In this document: piece by piece, positions 7,689 through 16,475 of the stretch
How the letters are laid out: each line of letters starts with the position of its first letter
Numbering within the stretch: position 1 is the stretch's first letter
Assembly: GCA_003209955.1 (NCBI GenBank)
Contig: QCOD01000011.1
Location: 1-37,853 of the forward strand
Length of the DNA stretch: 37,853 nt
Source: OCS116 cluster bacterium AG-430-B22
GTDB taxonomy: Bacteria; Pseudomonadota; Alphaproteobacteria; MED-G09
Direction: 5' to 3'
The notes under the pieces: generated by a model
The model's input: the letters and a program-made list of their open reading frames with translations, nothing else
What the model was told of the DNA's origin: nothing
Databases searched by the model: none
Translations under genes and position numbers: made by a program

Positions 7689-9287
7689 CTAAGAAGACAC
7701 TATTTCTTCATAAGCAGGAAGTGTCAAGAATTCTTCGCAAACTGGAGATATAGACATTTTTTCAAATATTTCAACAGCTTTTTCATATTTACCTTTTGCC
7801 CAGACATCATCGCCAATGACATTTTTTAAATTATCTATTTCACTAGTTAAAATATCTTTAAATAATTCCTCATTAACCGTTCTTCCGTCATCAAGTTTTG
7901 TTGCATGTTTCAACCATTGCCATATTTGTGCTCTTGATATTTCTGCTGTCGCTGCGTCTTCCATTAAGTTATACAAAGGTACAGCTCCACGACCCGCTAA
8001 CCACGCTTCGATATATTGAACGCCGACCTTAATACATTCACGCATTCCTTCTTCAGTTCTTTGACCTTTATGCACTTCTAGTAAATCGTCTTGAGTAATT
8101 GTTACATTATCAAGAGAAACATCTAACTGATTATCACCAGATAATTGATTATCAAAAATTTCCATTGCCACAGGAACTAATCCTGGATGTGCTACCCATG
8201 TCCCGTCATGACCATTATTAACTTCTCGTTCCTTATCATTTCTTACTTTTTCAAATGCTTTGTCATTTTCTTCATCATTATTTTTTACAGGTATTTGAGC
8301 AGCCATACCTCCCATAGCGAAGGCACCTCTTTTGTGACAAGTTTTTATTAATAGTAACGAATAGGAGTTTAAAAAAGCATCCCCCATGATAACTTGTGAG
8401 CGGTCTGGGAGAATATAGTTCGGATTTAAAGCTAATCTCTTAATATAGCTAAATATATAATCCCAACGACCACAGTTTAAGCCAACTATGTGATCTTTTA
8501 ACTCATATAATATCTCATCCATTTGAAATGCTGCAGGTAATGTCTCAATTAAAATTGTTGCTTTACATGTGCCATTTTCAATACCTAGTTTTTCCTGAGC
8601 ATATACAAACACTTCATTCCATAATCTTGCTTCTAGATATGTTTCCATTTTTGGTAGATAGAAATAAGGACCTGTTCCATTCTCTTTTAATTTTTCATGA
8701 TTATGAAAAAGGTAAACAGCAAAATCAAATATACCACCTGAAATTCTTACGCCATCAATTTCAATATGAGCTTCCTCAAGATGCCAACCCCTTGGTCTGA
8801 CAATTAATACAGCAGGATCTGGATTCAATTTATATTCTTTTCCATTATTTGGATCGAGAAAATCAATTTGACCTCTCCAACGATCATATAGATTAATTTG
8901 GCCATTAATAACATTATTCCAAGTTGGCGACATAGAGTCTTCAAAATCAGTCATAAAGGTCTTTGCGCCTGAATTAAGAGCGTTAATAACCATTTTACGA
9001 TCAACTGGTCCTGTAATTTCTACTCTTCTATCCTGTAAATCCTTTGGTATTGGCGCTACTTTCCAATCTGAATTTCTTACTTCCTCAGTTTCAGAAGGAA
9101 AATCAGGTAATTTTCCAGCATCATATTCTTTTTGTTTTTCATCTCTTATTTTGAGTAATTCTTTTCTTTTGTGACCAAAGTTTTTTTCTAAATCATAAAT
9201 AAATTCAAGGCATTCTTCTGTAAGAACTTTTTCAATTCCAGTTACGCTGGTATCAAGAATTTCCATGCCTTCAGGTGTATTAATCAT
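7689..9287 (-). CDS. aceB: Malate synthase A
   Basis: Condenses glyoxylate with acetyl-CoA to malate, the second step of the glyoxylate shunt. The 532-residue length is that of the A isoform, not the longer G isoform. Diagnostic blocks are TFMTDFEDSMSPTWNNVI, VRPRGWHLEEAH (catalytic Arg region), ATILIETLPAAFQMDEI, GLNCGRWDYIFS, GMAAQIPVKNN and DGTWVAHPGLV. AAGGAAAA lies seven bases before the ATG. It heads a minus-strand operon with aceA and three further genes. The promoter region is shared with divergent hisS and holds a perfect inverted repeat. Confidence 0.97.
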   Translation of the reverse strand: MINTPEGMEILDTSVTGIEKVLTEECLEFIYDLEKNFGHKRKELLKIRDEKQKEYDAGKLPDFPSETEEVRNSDWKVAPIPKDLQDRRVEITGPVDRKMVINALNSGAKTFMTDFEDSMSPTWNNVINGQINLYDRWRGQIDFLDPNNGKEYKLNPDPAVLIVRPRGWHLEEAHIEIDGVRISGGIFDFAVYLFHNHEKLKENGTGPYFYLPKMETYLEARLWNEVFVYAQEKLGIENGTCKATILIETLPAAFQMDEILYELKDHIVGLNCGRWDYIFSYIKRLALNPNYILPDRSQVIMGDAFLNSYSLLLIKTCHKRGAFAMGGMAAQIPVKNNDEENDKAFEKVRNDKEREVNNGHDGTWVAHPGLVPVAMEIFDNQLSGDNQLDVSLDNVTITQDDLLEVHKGQRTEEGMRECIKVGVQYIEAWLAGRGAVPLYNLMEDAATAEISRAQIWQWLKHATKLDDGRTVNEELFKDILTSEIDNLKNVIGDDVWAKGKYEKAVEIFEKMSISPVCEEFLTLPAYEEIVSS

Positions 9288-9316
9288 ATTCTTTTCCTTA
9301 ATTTTTCCTATAGATT

Positions 9317-9347
9317 ATATAACATAGATAATTTGATGATGTTATAT
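9317..9347. promoter_or_regulatory. Perfect 9-bp inverted repeat between divergent aceB and hisS (candidate operator)
   Basis: ATATAACAT at 9317-9325 and its exact complement ATGTTATAT at 9339-9347 are separated by 13 bases, so the arm centres are 22 bp apart, about two helical turns. A TATAAT on the minus strand (9314-9319) that could serve aceB overlaps the left arm, and TATATT (9343-9348) that could serve hisS overlaps the right arm. The spacing fits a dimeric regulator binding on one face. Chance is possible in AT-rich DNA, and no regulator gene is adjacent. Confidence 0.5.
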
Positions 9348-9375
9348 TAATGAATCTATTTATAAAGGTATAGTG

Positions 9376-10863
9376 ATGACTTCAGATAATAAAAAAAAGA
9401 TAAAAGCTGAACGTCCTAGAGGATTTGAAGATCTTTCTGGAGAAGATCTTTTATTACTAGAAAAAATCACATCGACAATTGAGAAAACATATAAATTTTA
9501 TGGATTTGAAAAATTAGAAACTAGTATTGTTGAACTTTCAAATGTCATTGGCTCTTTTTTACCTGATCAGGATAGACCTAATGAAGGTGTTTTTTCTTTG
9601 GAGGATGATGATAGCAGATGGCTATCACTAAGGTATGATTTAACATCTGGTTTAGCTCGCTATGTGGCTGAAAATTATGATTCCTTGCCTAAACCTTATA
9701 GAAGATATCAATCTGGTTGGGTTTTTAGAAATGAAAAACCAGGTCCAGGTAGATTCCGTCAATTCATGCAAGTGGATGCTGATACAGTAGGAAGCAAAAA
9801 CCCATTAGCAGATGCTGAAATGTGCATGATGTTTTCAGATGTTTTTGAAAATATAGGAATTGAAAGAAATGACTATTTAATAAGATTGAATAATAGAAAC
9901 TTGCTGGACGCTCTATTAGATCAACTTGGATTAAATTCTATAAATGACTCTGATCAGTATTTAACTGTTATGCGTTCAATAGATAAACTTGATAGATTAG
10001 GCTTTTCTGCTGTTACAGAGCTACTTGGTAAGGGCAGAAAGGATAAATCAGGCGATTTCACAAAAGGCGCAGAGCTTAAGACTGAACAAATAGATAAAAT
10101 AATTAATTTCTTAAAGCAGGGCGATAAGAGTCAAAAGACAGATAGAAAATCTGCATTAGAAAAATTAGAAAAGGATTTTTGTGATAGTGATAAATTCTCT
10201 GATGCAGTTATTGAGCTATTGGCTATTTCAGATATCTTAGATGGCGCAGGGTACAATGAAGATAGAGTTGCTATAGACCCATCAGTAGTAAGAGGATTAG
10301 GATATTACACAGGGCCAGTTTATGAAGCAGATCTTATTTTCCCAAAAAATAATGATTTACAAAACTTTGGTGCTGTTGGAGGGGGAGGTCGTTACGACAG
10401 TCTCGTAGAAAGACTGAAAGGAGTAAAAGTTCCAGCTACAGGAATTTCAATAGGTGTGAGTAGATTAATGACAGCCCTAAAACTTTTGGATCAAAAAGTT
10501 AATAACAAAAGTGATATTGATGTTGTTGTTTTGTTAATGAACAAAGATGATCAAGTTTATTATTTTAACTTAGCATCAAAACTTAGAGATGAAGGTTTAT
10601 TAGCAGATTTATATGTTGGCGATGGAAGTATGAAAGCCCAATTAAAATATGCTGATAAAAGAAATGCCAAAATTGCTTTAATTATAGGTGATGATGAAAT
10701 AGAGAATAACACCGTAACAATAAAAGATTTAAATAAAGGCTCAGAATTATCTAAAGATATTAGTAAAAATGAAGAATGGCGATCAAACAAAGAAACTCAA
10801 GTGAATGTCCCTCAATCTGAAATGATTAAGATGATAAAATCTATTTTATCTAAAAGTTCATAA
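9376..10863 (+). CDS. hisS: Histidyl-tRNA synthetase (alphaproteobacterial divergent type)
   Basis: Charges tRNA-His with histidine. Class II features are present: LSLRYDLTSGLARYVAEN, motif 2 around RRYQSGWVFRNEKPGPGRFRQFMQVDADTVG (9700-9790), the histidine-binding loop VVRGLGYYTGPVYEAD, and motif 3 GAVGGGGRYDSLV, followed by an anticodon-binding domain. The FLPDQDRPNEGVF block and the motif-2 loop are of the type I associate with Caulobacterales, Rhodobacterales and Rhizobiales rather than E. coli. At 495 residues it is longer than E. coli HisS. The frame includes GTG immediately before ATG; AAAGG at 9364-9368 is seven bases from the ATG and four from the GTG, so the ATG is chosen. It lies directly upstream of hisZ, its enzymatically inactive paralogue. 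Confidence 0.95.
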   Translation: MTSDNKKKIKAERPRGFEDLSGEDLLLLEKITSTIEKTYKFYGFEKLETSIVELSNVIGSFLPDQDRPNEGVFSLEDDDSRWLSLRYDLTSGLARYVAENYDSLPKPYRRYQSGWVFRNEKPGPGRFRQFMQVDADTVGSKNPLADAEMCMMFSDVFENIGIERNDYLIRLNNRNLLDALLDQLGLNSINDSDQYLTVMRSIDKLDRLGFSAVTELLGKGRKDKSGDFTKGAELKTEQIDKIINFLKQGDKSQKTDRKSALEKLEKDFCDSDKFSDAVIELLAISDILDGAGYNEDRVAIDPSVVRGLGYYTGPVYEADLIFPKNNDLQNFGAVGGGGRYDSLVERLKGVKVPATGISIGVSRLMTALKLLDQKVNNKSDIDVVVLLMNKDDQVYYFNLASKLRDEGLLADLYVGDGSMKAQLKYADKRNAKIALIIGDDEIENNTVTIKDLNKGSELSKDISKNEEWRSNKETQVNVPQSEMIKMIKSILSKSS

Positions 10864-10879
10864 AATATGAAATAAAATA

Positions 10880-10912
10880 TTGATTTAATAAAATATTCAT
10901 ATTATATGAATA
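10880..10912. promoter_or_regulatory. Candidate hisZ promoter/operator: perfect 8-bp inverted repeat before the start codon
   Basis: TATTCATA at 10894-10901 and TATGAATA at 10905-10912 form a perfect inverted repeat around the 3-base spacer TTA, ending six bases before the hisZ ATG. A further half-site TATGAA lies at 10866-10871. TTGATT at 10880-10885 and TATATG at 10903-10908 have a 17-base spacer and could be -35 and -10 elements, which would put the transcript start within a few bases of the ATG (a nearly leaderless message). No Shine-Dalgarno is visible. The repeat would then cover the -10 element. There is no GC stem or T-run, so it is not a hisS terminator. The short, high-symmetry site suits a small Cro-like dimer, which the hisZ product itself appears to carry. 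Confidence 0.5.
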
Positions 10913-10918
10913 ATTCTT

Positions 10919-12274
10919 ATGAATAAGTCTGTAAATAACATAATTAATGCACTTGGAGGAACTACCAAACTAGCGAATTTACTTGGAGTTAATCCATCTG
11001 CTGTCTCTAATTATAGGCAAAAAGGTTTTCCTGCTAGATTGCATCTTAAAATCATTGCTTTATGTGAAGAATTTTCTATACCGATTGATAATGATTTCAT
11101 TGATAAATCTAAAATACCTCTCAAAGTTATAAAATCTAATTCCAATGAATTTCTTACCCATAAGTCAAATTCAATTATGTCATCGCTTTCCTCAGATGGA
11201 TATCAATTAATTGATCCACCTATATTGGTTCCTGCAGATAAAGTTATCGATAGGCTTGGTGAAACTATTGTTGATAGGTTGTTTATCTTTTCTCAAAAAG
11301 ATGGAATTAGATTATGCTTACGGCCTGATTTAACGATACCTACTTGTCTCTATTATTTGGATCAAGGTTTTGGTGGAGAAAAAAAACTATACTCATACTT
11401 TGGTAAAGTATTTCAATTTTACGATGAAGAAGAAAATGAACCTACTGAATTTACCCAAACAGGAATTGAGTCTATTGGTGATCAAGATTTGCTAAATGCT
11501 GATGTTGAAGTTTTTGTTAAAATTTATAATGCTTTAAAGAAAGAGGGCATAAGTAATTTTAAAACATACTTTGGAGATGTTTCACTATTTCAAGAATTTA
11601 TAAATGTTTTGGACATTCCTGAATTATGGAAAAAAAGCTTATTAGAAAAGTTCTGGAATGAAGATGAATTTAAAATTTTATTAGATGAGATAAGTAAAAA
11701 AAATATCAATAACGATAAATTTGCTGAAAGAGTATACTCCCTCGATATAGAGTCCGCATTAGAGTTGGTGAGAGGCACTATTAATTCATCAGATGGAAGT
11801 TTTTTTGCGGGACGAAGTTTAGAGGAAATAACAGATCGGTTAAGGAAAAAAGGTGAGTCATATTCTCTTAAGCCCCTCTCAGATTCAACAAAGAAATTAA
11901 TAACTGAATTTCTCTCAATAAAAGATACACCTTCATTGGCAATTAGTGGATTAAGAAAATTATGTAAATCTCTAGATGAATCATTATTAAGTAAGATTGA
12001 TGAAGCAGAGAAAAGATTTGAAATAATCGACAGTAATGGAGTTGATTTTAATAATGCTATTTTTGGTGCAGAAAAGGGTCGAGATGTAGAATATTACTCT
12101 GGTTTTTTATATGATTTTGCTTGGAGTAATAATAATGAGAGCATCTATATTGGGGGAGGCGGAAGATATGATGACTTAATAAAGTTATTAGGGTCAGAAA
12201 ATAGAATTCCAGCAGTTGGTGCAGCCCTAAATCTAAAAAAAGTTGAACGGATTTCACAAATAGAGAGTTTATAA
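10919..12274 (+). CDS. hisZ: ATP phosphoribosyltransferase regulatory subunit HisZ with N-terminal Cro-like HTH domain
   Basis: HisZ is a catalytically dead HisRS paralogue that binds short-form HisG and is needed for its activity and histidine feedback. The HisZ part runs from about residue 75 to 451: LCLRPDLTIPTCLYYL, YFGKVFQFY, EFTQTGIESIGDQD, GRDVEYYSGFLYDF and IGGGGRYDDLI. Residues 4-48 form an extra domain, INALGGTTKLANLLGVNPSA then VSNYRQKGFPARLHLKI. It reads as a compact helix-turn-helix like P22 Cro/YdaS or the small 'carph-isopro' domain, with helix 2 at about 15-23 and recognition helix at about 25-35. A polar linker follows (50-74). The frame is continuous, and the next in-frame ATG (residue 87) lies inside the HisZ fold with no ribosome-binding site, so the fusion looks real. 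The last base of its stop codon is the first base of the hisG start. DNA binding is inferred, not shown. Confidence 0.9.
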   Translation: MNKSVNNIINALGGTTKLANLLGVNPSAVSNYRQKGFPARLHLKIIALCEEFSIPIDNDFIDKSKIPLKVIKSNSNEFLTHKSNSIMSSLSSDGYQLIDPPILVPADKVIDRLGETIVDRLFIFSQKDGIRLCLRPDLTIPTCLYYLDQGFGGEKKLYSYFGKVFQFYDEEENEPTEFTQTGIESIGDQDLLNADVEVFVKIYNALKKEGISNFKTYFGDVSLFQEFINVLDIPELWKKSLLEKFWNEDEFKILLDEISKKNINNDKFAERVYSLDIESALELVRGTINSSDGSFFAGRSLEEITDRLRKKGESYSLKPLSDSTKKLITEFLSIKDTPSLAISGLRKLCKSLDESLLSKIDEAEKRFEIIDSNGVDFNNAIFGAEKGRDVEYYSGFLYDFAWSNNNESIYIGGGGRYDDLIKLLGSENRIPAVGAALNLKKVERISQIESL

Positions 12275-13245
12275 TGTCCAAAATCAAACTTGGTTTACCC
12301 TCAAAAGGAAGAATACAGGAAGAAATGAATAATTTTCTTACCTCTGCCGGTATTGATGTTAAGAAAGATGGAGGTCAAAGAACATATATAGGTAGTTTTA
12401 GTAATTTTGAAGGCTTTGAAATAAGGTTTCTATCGGCAAATGAAATCGCAAAAGAGTTAAATAGTGGTAATCTTCATCTTGGTTTAACCGGCTTAGATCT
12501 CATAAGAGAATTAGATAGTAAAGATTCTAGTAATGTAATCCCTCTTCTTGAATTAGGGTTTAGTAGAGCTGATGTCATTGCAGCAGTTCCTAATTCATGG
12601 ATTGATGTATCAAATATGAAGGATCTTGCCGAGGTATCTAGGGACTTTGTAAGACTTCATGACAGAAGATTGAGAGTGGCTACAAAATTTCAAAATTTAA
12701 CGAGAAACTTCTTTATTAAAAATAATGTAAATAACTTTAGAATATTAGAAAGCATTGGATCAACAGAAGGATCACCATCTGCAGGAACTGCGGAAATGAT
12801 TACCGATATTACCTCAAGCGGAAAGACCCTTGAGGAAAATAATTTAAAAATACTGGATGATGGAATTATCCTTAAAAGCGAAGCATGCATATTTGCTTCC
12901 ATAAATGAAAAATGGAATGAAATAGAATTAGAAAATATTCAAAAATTCTTGCGAGTTTTATCAGCAAAATCTATGGCGATTTCTCATAAAGAACTTACTT
13001 TTAATTGCCACAAAAAAATTGATAATCTTGAATTAAATATATTCCGAGAATATAAGGGATTTTTTCTTAACAACTTCTTTGAAGCTGGCGATAATTTATC
13101 TTTGATAGTTCCTAATAATAACTCTTCATTGTGTTCTGAGTATTTAATTTCACTTGGGTATGGGCCAATTAAGATAAATAAGCCTGAATTCATCTATCAA
13201 AATAATAATGATGCTTGGAACAGACTTGCTTCAGTAATTTTTTAA
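12274..13245 (+). CDS. hisG: ATP phosphoribosyltransferase, short form with C-terminal tail
   Basis: Catalyses the first step of histidine synthesis, joining ATP and PRPP. The catalytic core (about 1-232) shows LGLPSKGRIQEEM, LHLGLTGLDLIRE, the central RRLRVATKFQN, and the PRPP loop E-x-x-G-x-x-E-x-x-P-x-x-G-x-A (159-173). It lacks the ACT-type regulatory domain of long HisG and so needs HisZ, the preceding gene. A tail of about 90 residues ends GPIKINKPEFIYQ and follows the core. I recall a similar tail in alphaproteobacterial short HisG such as that of Caulobacter, so it is a lineage trait rather than a new fusion. The start overlaps the hisZ stop by one base (TAATG), indicating translational coupling and balanced subunit output. 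The remaining his genes are not in the window. Confidence 0.95.
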   Translation: MSKIKLGLPSKGRIQEEMNNFLTSAGIDVKKDGGQRTYIGSFSNFEGFEIRFLSANEIAKELNSGNLHLGLTGLDLIRELDSKDSSNVIPLLELGFSRADVIAAVPNSWIDVSNMKDLAEVSRDFVRLHDRRLRVATKFQNLTRNFFIKNNVNNFRILESIGSTEGSPSAGTAEMITDITSSGKTLEENNLKILDDGIILKSEACIFASINEKWNEIELENIQKFLRVLSAKSMAISHKELTFNCHKKIDNLELNIFREYKGFFLNNFFEAGDNLSLIVPNNNSSLCSEYLISLGYGPIKINKPEFIYQNNNDAWNRLASVIF

Positions 13246-13277
13246 TCAAAAAAAAGGCCACCAATATGGCGGCCTTT
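13246..13277 (-). terminator. Intrinsic terminator of groEL, possibly bidirectional
   Basis: AAAGGCC at 13253-13259 pairs with GGCCTTT at 13271-13277, with a further CC/GG pairing inside after one mismatch and a 5-base loop. Read on the minus strand, the stem is followed by an unbroken run of nine U, the textbook arrangement for terminating groEL. On the plus strand it lies seven bases after the hisG stop and is followed by TTTAATC, a weaker tail, so it may also serve hisG. Confidence 0.9.
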
Positions 13278-13299
13278 AATCATAATATTTGTTATGTAA

Positions 13300-14982
<1,683 letters not shown>

Positions 14983-15270
14983 TTAGCCGATTATTCCTAA
15001 AATATCGGACTCTTTCATGATTATTAAATCGTCACCATCAACTGTAACTTCAGTTCCTGACCATTTACCAAATAGAATTTTATCACCTTTTTTAACATCA
15101 AGAGCAGTTACCTTGCCATCTTCAGATTTAGTTCCACTACCAACAGCAACAACTTTTCCTTCAGAAGGTTTTTCTTTTGCAGTATCAGGTATAATGATAC
15201 CTCCAGGTGATTTCTCATCTTCATCTAATCTCTTAACTAATACACGATCGTGTAATGGACGAAATTTCAT
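14983..15270 (-). CDS. groES: 10-kDa co-chaperonin GroES
   Basis: Heptameric lid of the GroEL cavity. The start [33 protein letters not shown] (reading from residue 3) contains the mobile loop, and the end [15 protein letters not shown] is typical; 95 residues is the family length. TAGGAG sits seven bases before the ATG. It is the first gene of groES-groEL, with a long 5'-UTR of about 80 bases if the promoter at 15359-15387 is right. Confidence 0.98.
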   Translation of the reverse strand: MKFRPLHDRVLVKRLDEDEKSPGGIIIPDTAKEKPSEGKVVAVGSGTKSEDGKVTALDVKKGDKILFGKWSGTEVTVDGDDLIIMKESDILGIIG

Positions 15271-15311
15271 ATTTTTTCTCCTAAATAAAAATAATTAAGT
15301 TTAAAACTCCC

Positions 15312-15350
15312 CCCAATTTTATTTCAAAACTTTATTAGGTTTAAATTGGG
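15312..15350 (-). promoter_or_regulatory. Stem-loop in the groESL 5'-UTR
   Basis: CCCAATTT (15312-15319) and AAATTGGG (15343-15350) are perfect 8-bp complements, with a smaller AAAC/GTTT stem (15327-15330 with 15339-15342) inside the loop. The element lies just downstream of the predicted promoter and about 40 bases before the groES start, where CIRCE would sit in many bacteria. It does not match CIRCE (TTAGCACTC-N9-GAGTGCTAA). It could act as RNA (5' stabiliser or thermosensor) or as a DNA operator. Confidence 0.5.
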
Positions 15351-15358
15351 TATAGCTT

Positions 15359-15387
15359 AGATAGTTATGATGATGACAAGTGTCAAG
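15359..15387 (-). promoter_or_regulatory. Promoter of groES-groEL
   Basis: On the minus strand CTTGAC (15387-15382) is followed after exactly 17 bases by CTATCT (15364-15359). This fits the alphaproteobacterial housekeeping consensus CTTGAC-N17-CTATAT, and the closely similar heat-shock sigma-32 consensus CTTGAA-N16/17-CTATAT. The -35 overlaps a small palindrome TGACA-AG-TGTCA (15374-15385). Which sigma factor uses it cannot be decided by eye. Confidence 0.7.
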
Positions 15388-15407
15388 TACTCATATAAGA
15401 AAAACAC

Positions 15408-15524
15408 AAATTTTTGATATTTTTTGATGAAATTTGATAAAAAAATACATAATTTTCATAGAATTTGTATAAAATATGGTAAAAAATCGATAAATTTTGT
15501 GAAATTTTGTATAAAATAGAAAAA
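15408..15524. other. Run of helically phased A/T tracts upstream of groESL (predicted curved DNA)
   Basis: Twelve A, T or AnTn tracts of four to eight bases have centres near 15411, 15422, 15432, 15442, 15453, 15464, 15472, 15483, 15495, 15505, 15514 and 15522, close to one per helical turn. Such phasing gives intrinsic curvature. The run begins about 20 bases upstream of the groESL -35. It also contains a 13-base direct repeat, TTTGTATAAAATA, at 15464-15476 and 15506-15518, 42 bases apart. The gap from groES to the next gene (290 bases) holds no further gene. Confidence 0.55.
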
Positions 15525-15560
15525 TATAGACGAATATACTAATACTTGTTAGTTATTCTT

Positions 15561-16475
15561 ATGTTCTTTTACATTTCAATAATTATTGGGATTATTTTAC
15601 TTTCTTTTGGAGGTGATTACCTAGTCAAAGGTTCTAGTGGTTTAGCAAGAAAGCTTAATATCTCTCCTATGATAATTGGAATAGTCATAATAGGTTTTGG
15701 GACTTCAGTCCCTGAAATCTTTGTTGCATCTAATGCTGTAATAAATAATTCATCGGATATAGCTCTTGGCAGTGTAGTAGGATCAAATATTGCTAATATA
15801 CTTTTAGTTTTTAGTTTTGGTCTTCTCATAGCAAAGGACAATATACTAAAAGTTGTTTCGATAGGTGATATGTTTGTTATGTTGGCAGTAACTTTGTTGC
15901 TTTCAATATTTTTAATCATAGGTTCAATTAAGACACCTTTATCTTTCCTTATGATTTTATTGCTACCAATATATTTTTATTGTTCTTATAATTTTTTCAA
16001 TAAAAACATTGAAATAGATGAAATTGATACCAGCGATAATTACTTAAAATTATCGATAAGTATTTTTGTTGGTTTTTTTCTTTTGTTCTTAGGCTCAGAT
16101 ATTTTTATAAAAGGCCTAAAAGATTTTGCTACTTATTATAATATTCCAGAAGCAGTTTTAGGGCTGACCCTTGCTGCAATTGGAACATCACTTCCAGAGT
16201 TAGCCGTTACTTTCGCTTCTGTTAAAAATAAAGCAGAAAAAGTTTTGTTAGGTAATATTTTGGGATCAAATATTATAAATGTTCTAGGCGCATTAGGAAT
16301 CTCCTCTTTATTTGGTGCGATCATTGTTCCTGAGAATTTTTCTTTTATAAGTTTATACTACTTAATTTTTTCAGCACTGTGGCTCTACTTACTAACAAGA
16401 ATTCAAACCAAGAAAATTTACCTTGGATCATTTGGGTTAGCTTTATATTTAATTTATATTATTTCTTTATATTAG
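15561..16475 (+). CDS. CaCA-family Na+/Ca2+ (or K+/Ca2+) exchanger
   Basis: Inner-membrane cation antiporter of the YrbG/NCX type. Both inverted alpha repeats are clear: GTSVPEIFVASNAV with LGSVVGSNIANILLV, and GTSLPELAVTFASV with LGNILGSNIINVLG; their acidic residues bind the cation. About ten hydrophobic segments fill the 304 residues. The frame opens at a TTG five codons upstream, but the ATG at 15561 (MFFYISII) is the better start. No strong Shine-Dalgarno precedes either. Its stop overlaps the stop of the convergent SDR gene in the four bases TTAG. The ion specificity is not deducible. Confidence 0.9.
   Translation: MFFYISIIIGIILLSFGGDYLVKGSSGLARKLNISPMIIGIVIIGFGTSVPEIFVASNAVINNSSDIALGSVVGSNIANILLVFSFGLLIAKDNILKVVSIGDMFVMLAVTLLLSIFLIIGSIKTPLSFLMILLLPIYFYCSYNFFNKNIEIDEIDTSDNYLKLSISIFVGFFLLFLGSDIFIKGLKDFATYYNIPEAVLGLTLAAIGTSLPELAVTFASVKNKAEKVLLGNILGSNIINVLGALGISSLFGAIIVPENFSFISLYYLIFSALWLYLLTRIQTKKIYLGSFGLALYLIYIISLY

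Noticed and set aside
10861-10918. hisS intrinsic terminator at the TATTCATA/TATGAATA inverted repeat
   Set aside because: The stem is all A/T except one G-C pair per arm, with a 3-base loop and no T-run, so it would not terminate transcription; operator use is more likely.
15271-15387. CIRCE element for HrcA control of groESL
   Set aside because: Searched by eye on both strands; neither TTAGCACTC nor GAGTGCTAA nor a close variant is present.
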